A DNA stretch of 64,000 nt, from assembly GCA_013396655.1 (NCBI GenBank), contig WBMV01007256.1:124001-188000 (forward strand). Reading direction: 5' to 3'. Every line of letters begins with the position of its first letter. Within the stretch, counting starts at the first letter, position 1. The DNA comes from Campylorhamphus procurvoides (taxonomy: Eukaryota > Chordata > Aves > Passeriformes > Dendrocolaptidae). Below are positions 1 to 11,800 of this stretch, one piece after another. The notes beneath the pieces were generated by a model, which worked only from the letters and a program-made list of their open reading frames with translations, ran no database searches and was not told the origin of the DNA. The position numbers and the translations under genes are program-made.

Positions 1-2651
1 GTGGCCAGGCATTCCTTCCTTAGAAACCTGGAAGGGCAGGCTGCTGGCAGGGTGGGGAACAGCGTGTGCAGCCTGTGCAGGGAAGGGTGTTCATTAGTCA
101 CGAATGAGTCACGAGGCCTAATTTAAAGAATTCACGCTTAGTAATGTGACAACTGCGATGATGGGGTATGCAACAGAAACAGCTAGGGGACATGTTAAAT
201 CACATAGAGAAAAGCAGATCTTGGCTGTAAATAAGCGTGTTGGCTTTCACCCATTTTGATGAAATGAAAGCTGTGTTGACCTGTTATATTTGTTCAACAC
301 CTAGATTTGTAGTTGGTGAATCAGTATAGTAGATTTATAGTCAATGAGGCAATTCACAGTTTTATCTGAAGACCTCCAAAAGAGGAGGGGACAAGGGTAA
401 TGGGGATGAATGACAGCAAGAACCTTTTTTTAAAAATACATAGTTGAATTGATTTATGCAGTAAGTGACATTAACCAGCAGAAATGGCATGACAGAGTCT
501 TCCCTTTCAAAGAAGGCAGAGGAAACAAGCAATGTGGCAGCTGTGGACGAATAGCTCTTTCACCGAGTGTTGTGTCAGGTACTGATGCTTTCTCTCCTGT
601 GTGCTCTACCATTTGATTTATGGGGGTTTGAGTCAGTTTCTGATGTGTGTGAAGGGTTGGAGCAGCTGTGGCCAAGAGCAATAATTTCTCACTTTCTCTG
701 CATGACTGCCTGCCTGTCTGTTTGGGGTTCCATGCAAGAATATATTTCTCTCAAGTCAGAATTGAGCAGCAAACAATTGGTCTGTCTGGACATGCCAGCT
801 GGTCAGCTTATGAAAAGAAGAGCTAAGGGACAGGTAGAATAAACTTCTGTACCCTTTTTTCTTCTACACTGGTAAAACTACTGCTTGTTGTTTCTCTTGC
901 CAGCTCATTGTGGGTCAGCGATTCCGAATTGAAAAATTCAGATACTGGGCCTGAATTTGAAGTTCATAATTCAGCTTTTCATCTTTATGCTGCTACTGGG
1001 ATGACTTGTTGTCTTACACAGCATTTGTGCAACTGTGTTATCTTTACTGCCCAAGGAGAAGAATTACATCTGTGTGAACTTCTAAGGGATCTGTAAAGGA
1101 AATGCAGAATTACTATCTGTTGTGTCTTTGACTTTACAATTTCAGTCTAGGTGTCCTACTTCATCTGTAATCAGGTACAGATAGATTCACTTCATGTGAG
1201 TTTGATCCCACCCTGAATTCAGCTTGGGCTCTCTGGCACCATGCTAGTTTGAAAACCACTTACCACTGGAAGTAGGCAGATCACAATGTGCTTGGGCACA
1301 TTTTCCCTCTCTGAATACCCTGCAGCTCTGCCTCCAGCAACTACAAAGGGGCATTACCCAGGTGTGGCTTTGTCATGCTCAGGCACAGCAGAGCAGAGTG
1401 TAAAACCTAATGTGGAATTGAAGAGTGCTGTTGCACTACCTAAGATTTTCCAAGTTTCCTGGTCAAATATTCCTACAGGGGCCTCCATATACTTTGCAAC
1501 CAAACCACTGTCTTCTGCTGAGCCACAGTCCATAGGAAGAGTAGAGCATGCTGAGGCAGTGCATATGCACACAGGCTGGGAGAAAAGCACATACGGGAAT
1601 TTAAATAGCTTATGAAAATATTTGTCACCAGTATGAAATGATGCTCTTCAAACTAGATAGGAGGTTAAAATCTGCGGTTTTATTAAAAAAACCCTCAACT
1701 AGCTTGTTTTAAGTAGATTCAATGCAAAATTAAGGTGAAGCGGAAAAGAAATAAAACTCTTTAACAGTTATTATGTTTCAGATATTCTTCAAGGCACCCC
1801 AACCCTGAGAAATTAATTCTTTCTTGGCAGTGGTTAACAAGAAAGTCATTGTACTTCTTTTTAATAGATGTGGGGATAGTAGCTGGAAGCGGCCTTTATT
1901 TTCTCCAGTCTTTGGTGGGAAAAAAGTTACTTTTTTTTCTTGGTTAGGTTTTTGTTTCTTGTTTCTGTCTTCATGTCTGTTTTGTGTTTTTGCTATGCTT
2001 TTTTGGTGTAGCTTTGAAAATTTCAGTGTCTCAAGGAAGAAATGCTTGGTCAAATTCTGTCCTCAGTCACTTAGGGGGGAAAAAAAGTCAGAGAAATGTA
2101 TTGACTTTGCTGACATAAAGCTGGATGTTTGCTGAAGTAACTCAGCAGCAAACCAGCAGAACTTTATTCTGTTCCCTTTGCTCATTCATAAATTGTCTCG
2201 TTATGAGGCCATGTAACTAAAACAAAGCTAGTTGGTGTCAATTGCTTTTAATTCCAGGCAGAGGATCCAGGACCTTCCAAAGTGGGATGACCAAAGCAGT
2301 GCTTGTGTTTTGGTAAAATGGTCAAAACTGTGATGTAAAGCCTGAAAACGAGCTGCACTGGCTTTGCCAAATTACCCTTCCTGTTCATCCAAGTGTTTGG
2401 CTGTGCTGACACCTCCAAGCAGACCCTTAAACCCGGGAGCAGATGTTTTAGTGCTCTTTCCTTTGCTTTGTCACCATGACGCGTTAACAGCAAGTTGCAG
2501 CCCGGCATTTACATGCCAAGCGCCGGGCTGCTCCGGGCTGGTGACTTGCTCTTTGCCCTCATTCCTCCTTTGAACCTGCTGCTGCTGCTGCTGTGGCGTG
2601 TGTTCACCTGCCGCGTCCCTCAGCCCCGTGCCGCTGTCTTGTCATCCACAG
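1..2651 (+). other. CRACD: CRACD upstream intron (5' part off window)
   Basis: Non-coding sequence left of the first visible CRACD exon. The open frames here are short with no recognisable product. No CpG island or promoter is visible, so the CRACD transcription start is expected further left. A short CTG run at about 2578-2592 lies just before the exon. Confidence 0.6.
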
Positions 2652-2817
2652 ACAAGAAAAAGGCAGGCAAATTCCAGCCTTTCAAGAAGCTCTTCAGCAA
2701 GAGGAAGAAAAGAGAGCCTGCCTCTGAGTGTGAGGAAGCCAAGCTGAAGCCCAGCCACTCCTTCGGCAACATCTGCAACAGCAGCTCCTCCGATGAAGAG
2801 CCGAGCAGTGGGCTGAG
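2652..2817 (+). CDS. CRACD: CRACD upstream coding exon (N-terminal extension)
   Basis: The exon is bounded by ccacag at its start and AG|GTAAGT at its end. It encodes a lysine-rich stretch (KKKAGKFQPFKKLFSKRKKR) followed by an acidic, serine-rich tail ending SSSSDEEPSSGLR. It enters with two bases completing a codon and leaves with two bases (AG). The next exon supplies A to make Arg and continues SSHYSMGSRAFSHD without a stop. The classical human start is that Met, so this exon adds an N-terminal extension. No start codon lies inside the exon; the initiating exon must be further left. The 166-bp length and phase are what a real coding exon would show. The alternative is a tissue-specific or non-coding upstream exon, which is less likely given the frame continuity. 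Confidence 0.8.
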
Positions 2818-5800
2818 GTAAGTGCACACCGTCTGCTGCAGCCCCTGCGCTCACAGCACTTGTTCTCCCTGCTTTTCATGGAATTAAATTTAAATTCTCC
2901 CTCTGCTGAGTAGCAGCAGTTTGTACATTGCTTTTTACAAAGTGTGTGCATCTCTGCCCCTCCCCTGAACACGACACCTGCTGCTTTGGACCCCAAACTG
3001 GGCACATGTGCTGGTTTGCAAAAAAGAAATTTCAAGGTGAAGCAGAAATGAGTTTGAATCCAGTTCTGTGATTTAATAGAACTCTGTGGTGAACACCTGA
3101 GCAAAGGTATTAATAGCATCCATGTTTTTAAAAACTGGGAAAAGGGAAACTTGAACTGGCTGCTATATATACTTTATTGCATATGCTTCCCTGCAAGGTG
3201 GTATATTTGGATCAGGACAGACACATCCTTTTTAAGTCTATCCCTTTATTTGTATTTTAATTGTGGCCAACAAATAGGCTGCTCTTTTTGAATGTAGAGT
3301 AGGAGGAGGAAGACAGCAGAGAGAAGCACCTGGAAATCAGATCAAGTTCCAGTGACAACAGAGGATGACAGAAGGCCAGCATGAGAATTTGCTGTAGGAA
3401 TGGTGGGATAAAGAAACTGTACAGAGCTAACGAGTCAGCAATCTCCAATTAGGAACAGAAGGAAAAAAAAAAACAAAAAACCCCAAAACAAAAACCCATC
3501 AAAACTAACCAAACAAACCAACCCAAACCAAAGCAAACAGGAAAACCCTCCTACCTCAAAAACAACAAAACCCCAAGACCAGATGCACAAACTAATGTGG
3601 TCAGTAATCCTTATTTCACTTTCCAGCTGCTAGTCTCAGAGATGTTAGCTGACTCCTGGTAAAACTTGCTGTTTTGGAAAAAAAAGGAGCTGTTTGCACT
3701 GGAGAGTGTGTGTATCTGAATGTAAAAAAAGTCTGAGAGGATCAAAAAACATGTCAAAATTTGTAACAGAAACATCACCCTGCACAGTATTTCTAACAGT
3801 GCAAAATAACTGCTGTGAAAGTGTGATTTTTAAAGTTATTTACTTGGTGTTTTTTTAAGCTTCTGAGTTTTTTGTGCCCTTCTGTGAAATTCCCTAAGTT
3901 CTAGTTTTCTTTTTGGTTTCTGCGAGGCAATCTCATACACCTCTTTTGCCCATCCCAGCTTTTCAGAGGATCAGTAGTGAGCACAGCCACACTGTAGCTG
4001 GAGGCGTGACTATGTTGTGTTGCATTACCTGAGTGCTTGGTGCCAAGAGAGAATGTAGAAGGTTTCAGTGCCTTTTCCTTCAAAAGCAAACTCAAGGACA
4101 TCGTCTGGCAATCAGGTGTTTCCCATTCGGTATAATTGAAATCGTGGTGCTGCGCCCAGAAACAAACAGTGACATTGGAACTTGTCCCATTCCTCAACAG
4201 TAACGTGAAGTTGTGGCCAACCCTGGTGAGACTGTTAAATGCTTGCATTTTTAAAGGTATTAATTCTTCTAATTAATAAAGGCACTAAGAGTAAGCCTCT
4301 GGTAGAATAAGTCAGACTGTACAATTTAAATCACAGAGGATTAGCAAATGTGAAGGATCCCACGTCTCATCTCAGGTGGAACATTTCTCTCTGCACCTGT
4401 GATTCCTGAGAGGTTCTATTTTAGCCTGATAGAAATATTAAGTCAAACTTCTGTTTTTCCTGTCAGGATTTATGGTGCAAGTGGGTGGGATCTGATGATA
4501 ATTTTCAGCTTGCAGGTAGTGTTTGTCACATAACTCATCTCACAACAAGCATAGGTGTTCAGTGCAGTGCATTGGATTTCTCTGGGGAGCTTAGTTTGGC
4601 CACCCCATTGTTTTCAGCATGGCTTCCATCTATTACATTTTTTTTGCCTGTATTGTAATTTCAAGTGTTTATGAATTGAGTGCAGAGATAGACAACTTAT
4701 AAACAACTACATATATTATTTCACTTAGCCTAACAGTGAATGCATGGCCATACTTTCCACTATTCATATAGAAACAGACCAGAGCAAATATAAATATCTA
4801 ATACTATATTTACGTAAGCAGAATCCTGAGTAGTTTTGTAAAACCACTTGCTTCAAACTCTTTAAGAATGTACAACAACCCTATATCTTCAAAAGCTTGA
4901 TAAAAGTTCCAATTTTGCAATAAAAGTTCCGCAATGCTTCTATTCCCTTAATAGAGCTGTATTTCTTTCTCAGCCTCCAAAGTACATTAGTCTGTTATCT
5001 GCAGATGTGTCATGTGGACTTTTTGTTTTGTTTTGGGGAAAAGGTGGTTGTTTTGGAAAGATATTAAGGGAGGAAGCTGCTTCAGGAAGGTAGAGACAAG
5101 CAAATGAATGAGTCTAGGCTAAAGAAGACATCTGTATTGCTTCCAAGACCTAAGCTAGTATTTCACCGAGTGCTGTATTGGCTTACAAGCCTGCTCACAG
5201 CTAACGCTGGCATCTCTAATGGAGACTGCGCTGACTGGGTGATGCAGACGTCCCTGGAGCAATTTAGGAAATTTGCATATGGTGTAGATTGACTAGCTGA
5301 GTTGAAAGCAGCCTGAGAGATCTGCCTGTCCATCCGTTCTTACAGATACATCCTGGATTCATCAGATGCAAATAATTTGCTTGGCATCCTGATGTATGCA
5401 GACTTCAACCTGTTTATTCATCCATGTTGTTTTGCAATACCCAGGTGGGAGGTTTCCTACTGCAGTTTGTCTTGCTCTGCCTTATGAAAGACTGGAATTC
5501 CTTTTCCCAGTTTTACATTGCCCTTCTTGAGTTTACAAAGTTAAAACTGTATTCATTAACTTTCTGTCCTAACTGTAAGGGCTGGGAGATAGAAGTGCTT
5601 ATTACAAGAAAACTAAGCTGTGTTTGTGGAGCTTCACTAAAGTCTCCAGAAGCTTCGGTTCTGAGGCTATGATTTGGCACTTTAAAAGATTTTATATTGG
5701 TCCTATTTGTCACAGTTGACACTGAGTAAGCATTGTGAGGACATACCTTGAAAGAGCACCTATGCAGTGCCCTACAAAAGTTAGTCATTCTGGCTTGATG

Positions 5801-8800
5801 TACAGAGGCAGTGAGGAATCAAATTTCTCTTATTGGGGGTATGGTAGAGTGCCTTTCCTTAGGCTGCATGCAGTATTTCAGAGGACCTGGAATTAGACCT
5901 GTCAGGTCTTTAGGACTCGAGTGAGGCAGCATTGATCCTCTTCCAAGGAAAACTCTGAGCAAACTTCAGTGTCTTGACAGTGCCTCTCCTTGAAATTTTA
6001 AGTGCCTCTCTCTTTACTTGCAGCATTGGGCAGTTCTGCGTGAAACAATGTAGATCAACAGTAAAAAGGTGATCTGTCTACCGAGCTGGAGTTTCAAAGA
6101 GCTTCCAAGAAACCTTCTCTCTCTCACATCCAGTTTTCATATAATGGACTTTTTTTCCCCCTGCTTATTAGCCTTATTTCTGCAGTTGGCTTTTGTCACT
6201 TTCCTAATTTCCTTTGTAAGTGCCTCATTTTGAGTGCCTTTTTGACTCCAGTGAGAGTGCCTTGTTGTGGTGGTGCTTGCTGTCCACCTTTTCCTGGAGA
6301 TTTCATCTTATCAGAACTCTGATTTCAGCAAGTATCTCTTCAAGCCCAAGCAGAGCAAAGTAACATGTGTTCATTGTAAGGCTTTTAGAAACAAAGCAAG
6401 GTTGGATTTTCCTCACTTGTGTCAACTGACACAGATCTGCATGAAACAAGTTTCTTATTTCTGGATTATGAGGTGTATTGTGGGAACCAAGGATGTTCCA
6501 GGACAGAAAAGGTTGTGGCAAAGAACAGCTTTGCCCTCTACAGTTTTATTTTTGCATGGATTTTTTTAATAAGTTTCATTACAAATTTTGATGAAATGAG
6601 AGTTATTTCTCCTTTATTGTAATTTATATTGCAGCCAAGTAGTGCAGAAATAGGAGCCACAACCACCTTATGAGTGGCCATTTCTCATGTGTACTCAGTG
6701 GCATGTGGTCAGAACAGAGGAGTGGAGAAAGCCTTCCTGAAGTGATTCCAGGTGTCTTGACACAACATAAGACTAACATCATGCTCAGTGTTTTTGTTGA
6801 CCTTCATTTTTCTTGACACCTCAAGTCATGCCTTCCTCCCTTCTGTTACCAGTTTGCTTGTCTGTGCTCCAGAAGCTGCCTTCTCAGGTATGTGAGCTAG
6901 GACTTTTTACTACTTGTTGAAATGTTACCACTTATCAGAAATTTGCACTAAGTGCCATCAGCTTGCCTTTTGTTTTTTCAGCTGCTACTTGAGTGCAAAG
7001 ATGTGTTATTCTGCACCTTATAGTTTGTATATAATCCTGAAAGCTTTTCAGTAGGCCATGTCTCTGCAAGTCCTTAGCATTTTACATTGAGTCCCACTCT
7101 ATTTCTCCTTTTTAACTTGTCTTTTGTCCTCAGCCTGATTATAACTAGCTTCATTTTCACCTCAGTAATCCCAGAACCTTTTTTACTCCAGTCTTCACTT
7201 CTTCCATCATATAATGTGTTTTGCTTTAGTCTCCCTGGAAGGTAAGGTGATCTTACTGTCCACTGGTCCTCTCCTGTGTGTCCTTTTTGGATATCTGCAT
7301 TGCATTCCTCTTCCTAATCATAATAACCTTTATTTCCTTCCACATTCTGTGTGACAATTGTCATTTTCAACAACTGATAAGGACTAGGGCTAGGCTCCTG
7401 AACCAAACAGAGTTGTCACCTTTAATATAATGTAGTGTCTTATTTCCTCTTCCTTTCCTTCCTTATCAGCTAAACACAGTCACTACATAACACTTATTCC
7501 TGCCAAGGCTAACTTAGATTTTCACTTCCTTTTCTGATATTTTACCATATTTTAGAGCAGATTTTGCATAAACATATGCTGCTATTTGACAGAATAGTGT
7601 CAAATGTGATGGATTGCCAGGTCAAATGTGAAAGTCGGACCATTTAGACCCCTGTTCCTTCCACTAATCTGCATATTTGTATGCTAACTGGTGAATGTCC
7701 ACATCCTCAAGCTGCATTAGGATTCACTTGCAGAATTACTGGAAACCAGAGTGATGCCTTTCTTTGCTGTGCATGCTGAGACTTTCTGCAATTAGAGTAT
7801 TTAGTGAAAAATTACATGACATTCACATGACAAGAATTATGCAGTCCCACCTCTCTACCTTCTTGTTCCCTCAGGGAAGGAAAACAAGCACCAAGGAAAT
7901 CCCACACCACGGTGGGACCCAAGATCACACTGCATGTCCATAGCTGAGAAAGCAGGGCCAAGGGCAAGCCAGGAAAACAGTCTGCAAATTGAGGTCTGGA
8001 TCAAGGGTCTTTGTGGCCTGACACAGTTGTTTCTGAGCAGAGACCAGCACTCCTCCAGCATAGCTCAGGCAGGGACCAAAGCCTCGACTGTGATCTTACA
8101 GAGAGCTCCGGGACCCATTGGGTGGGTAGAGCTCCCAGAAGAGGCTGGTCAGGGACATTAGGGCTCATTAGTGTTCTCAGGGCCTTGATACTTCCCATGG
8201 TTAATTTTTATGGCCTTAATGATCATAATTTTAGTTAATTGGCATGATGTATCAGCTTCTTAAAGCTAGGCTTGATCCCTGCTTCTAAGAAAAAAACTAA
8301 ACTATGATAAGTTCATAGGTTACAGATCCCCTGATGACACCAGACTGGAGCTTTAGATAAGATAATGTAGTGTGATACCTTTGAAATGAGCAGGGCTACT
8401 AACAGCGGGGCTGCACAGCTGATCATTGGCATCAGTGAGAGTGGCTGGGCCTTAACTGGTGGACTGTGCAGTTTTCCCAGACTTAGTGCCCTGAAATTCA
8501 ACAGTTCCTGGAGGTGATAGGAATACATCTTTAGATTGAGCACAGTATCAGACTTATTTTGCAGCATGGACAATATTCCCCATCCAGGCATGAGTTAGAA
8601 TCAAAACTTGCACTCCAGTGCAAGTGAGAGACAAAAGAGAGGACATTAAAAATATAGCTAAGAATTACAGTCCATTTTCCTCTATTTCGGTATTAATGCA
8701 TCTCTGAACTGACTAGAAAATGAAATTTATGTTTTTCATTTCTAGCTGCCCTGGGGACATTCATGGGAGATGCAAAGCATTGAATCAGATTTCATTTTTT

Positions 8801-11800
8801 AAAACAAAACATGAAGTAAAGGCAGCCTATCACCGCACTTGTCATTTCCCTGGGGCACTATTCTGCAAAGTGACTCAGATTCCTTTGAAGAGATTATATG
8901 GAGGGTCAATACCTGGCTAAACCAAATTCATTCTTGCTTTGCATGCTTTGTGAATTTTTTAATGTTTGAAATGGCTTTATGTTAAAAAGCTGACTTTGAT
9001 CTCTAATGATTACAGAATTGGTTTCTAATGGAAAGCTAAAAGAGTGAAAGTCATGAGACTCGGGGTTTTTTGGAGTCAGTCTCTACAAACACGAAAGAAC
9101 AGAACAACTCATTCTTTCCCTTTATTTTCCAGTTTCTATTTCTAATTCTTTAATACCAGAGTGGGAGGAACGTTTATGACACACCAAAGAGGCAACTGGT
9201 GGTGTGAAATTTCTGTACTACAGGAATGCACCAACATGGGATTATACAAGAGCTGAGGTCTCAGCGTTTGCTGCTGGAAAACCTTTCCCTTTTTAAGGAC
9301 CACACATTTGCCTTTGAGAGGAAAGATAGCTCTGGAGAAAAATGAGGTCTAAAACATTATAGCCACCAATGTCAAGGTAAACTTAACCTTGCATTCTGTG
9401 CAAAATTGTCCCTTCACATCCTCTGATGTACTTCAGGGTGCAGTCCCATAGCAGTGCATGCTGATTGATGTCTGGATTGCAGTTGTCTGACTCACTTCAA
9501 CAGCTCTCTAGACATGCAGCTAGCATGGAAACTTGTGGCAGGGTTTGCTCAGCCAAACCAGAAAGTTGTGCAAGTTTGTGGGTTTGGATTTTTTGGGGGG
9601 AGGGACTTTTTTATTTCTTTAGATGGTTACTCTAGTTACCAGAATCTCTCTCTGAATTGTTTCATGTGAGCCATGACCACTAATCAGGCACAAAAGAGGA
9701 GAGGAGGATAAAGAGAGAAAGGTATGATACTTCACCCAGTCCTGACTTGAGGTATCTAGAACTGATGGAAAATCACGTCCTAAATAGATGCTGATGCATA
9801 GATGTGGATGGCTGAGGGAGCATCCAAAGAACAATTAGTTTGCTGGTCTTCATGGAAGAGGAGTAAGGCTTTACTTGTAGGCTCAGGATGGTCCTATTCT
9901 GCTGTGAGGGATTTGTTCCACAGTTCCTGGTTTCTTAGGACACACAGACACCTCAGCAAGAATGAGTAATGGAAAGGGGTTACTGCACAAAGGTTTTAGC
10001 AAGAAAATTTTGTGCAGAAGGAACCTAGTTAGAGGTGATGTGTATTTGAGGAAACTGTTTTTTTACAACTAAATACAGTTAAATCTGGCCTAGGAGTCCA
10101 GTCAACTCCACGGTCAAGATGTGATGTGGTCTTCATACTCTGTGTCTTGCTCTATTTCCTGCCCATTTAACACTACTGTTTTCATTATTTGTAAAAATCT
10201 GTGAGGTGGTTGGCTCTGCTATACATATAAGCTCTTGGAGTACCCTCAAGATAAAAAAAAAATCCTGGTACACTCTTTTTGTGCCAAAGTGCTCCTGTAC
10301 TGCAGAGCCTGTCATACACTCTTAAAAATGTCATAGTTCTTGACAATTTCATCCTAATCAAAGAAGGTGAAAAAGTATGTTCTTAGTTTTACTGGGAAAC
10401 CAAGTATTCCAACCTGTCTCAGGAATCTGAAGAGGGACACAGGTGAGACAAAGAAAACTCTTGAGAGCAAATGGAATTTAACTGTGCTCTGGGTATGAGA
10501 CAATTACTTTTGAAAATTTGTGTATTGCAGCTGAAACTGGAACATGATAGTTGGGTTGCAACACATCTTCAGAGAGAACATCTTTAAGGATTTGCTAAAA
10601 GTGCTTCATATTTTGATATAGCACATCCATAATTCATGTAATTTAGTCAGGTTTCTGAAAGTGAGTCAAATGATGATTCAATTATTTTCAGCACAAACAG
10701 CCTCTGAAGTGTCATCATTGGAATTATCAACAGAAGTGCTCATGAACTGATGCCACTGTTTTCCCACATCTCTTGGAAGTGATATGGCAGTTTGAAACTG
10801 TAACACCTTCAGCCATGGCTATAACTGTACCCTGCGTCTCTGTCATACTGTGAACCTATTGAAATCCACTCCTGATGTTGACATGCCTTTTAATGGAAGG
10901 GAGCACAGTCTGTAGATGTGCCTTGTGAGGATGTTATTGTATAAAGACTTCTGAGAAGAACTTCAAAGATAGGAAGGCTGGTAGCAGTGAAGGAAACTCA
11001 ATTATTCACACTGCATTTTGACTTAAAAGAAATTCAGTCTTTCGAAAAGTAGAACAGGAGGAAAGTGGAAAAAAAGGGAGTAAAAGGACCTGTATGATAT
11101 AATCACAGCTGGGAAGATGTGAAAGGATTGTGGGCTCCAAGTGAGTAAAATAAAAGACCTTTCAGAAAGTACAAGTAGCCTGGAAATCACCTTAAATGCT
11201 ATTTAAACTCATCTGTAAAAGAAACTAGGTTACTACAATGTATGAATATTTTTTTCCAATGTTCTGTAGCCTACATACACATTTAAGCAAAATTCTTAAA
11301 CTATTTTTACCAGTTGTTGGACATGTGGTTAGCAGAATTGCTCATTCACCCAATTCCGAAATAGTCAGTATATGCAAAGCATTTTGAAGGGATACAGTAG
11401 AGAGTAGTATCGAATTACTGCACTGCAGAGCTTCTTGTGACTGTTTTCATGTCTTCTGACAATTTGTAGTATGTTTGGTTATCAAGTTAATTAGAAAGTA
11501 AACATGGACAAAACCTTTGCTTAGCATGGTCCTAACCTGCCACTGGTGCCATTGTGGACGCTCGTCAAAGAGAAGGTTGGATGTTCACTGGTGATGTACT
11601 TATGGTTGCAGGTCATATGATGCTCCCAAGCTGTTTCATGTGACCTGGTGTCCCCAAAGGAAGCTTTAAATGGCATTTTAACAAGTTCACAGGCAGGAGG
11701 ACAGACTAAGTCACCAAAGGTGTCCCCAGCTCTGTAGCAGGGTGGGGAAGATCTGCACTCATAGCCATGTCCCAGGTAGTCCACCAGCACTGACCTCAGA

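Noticed and set aside
7855..8238. Cluster of overlapping open frames in a locally GC-richer intron stretch
   Set aside because: No recognisable protein, no matching splice sites and no strand preference; could be an old repeat but no family was recognised.
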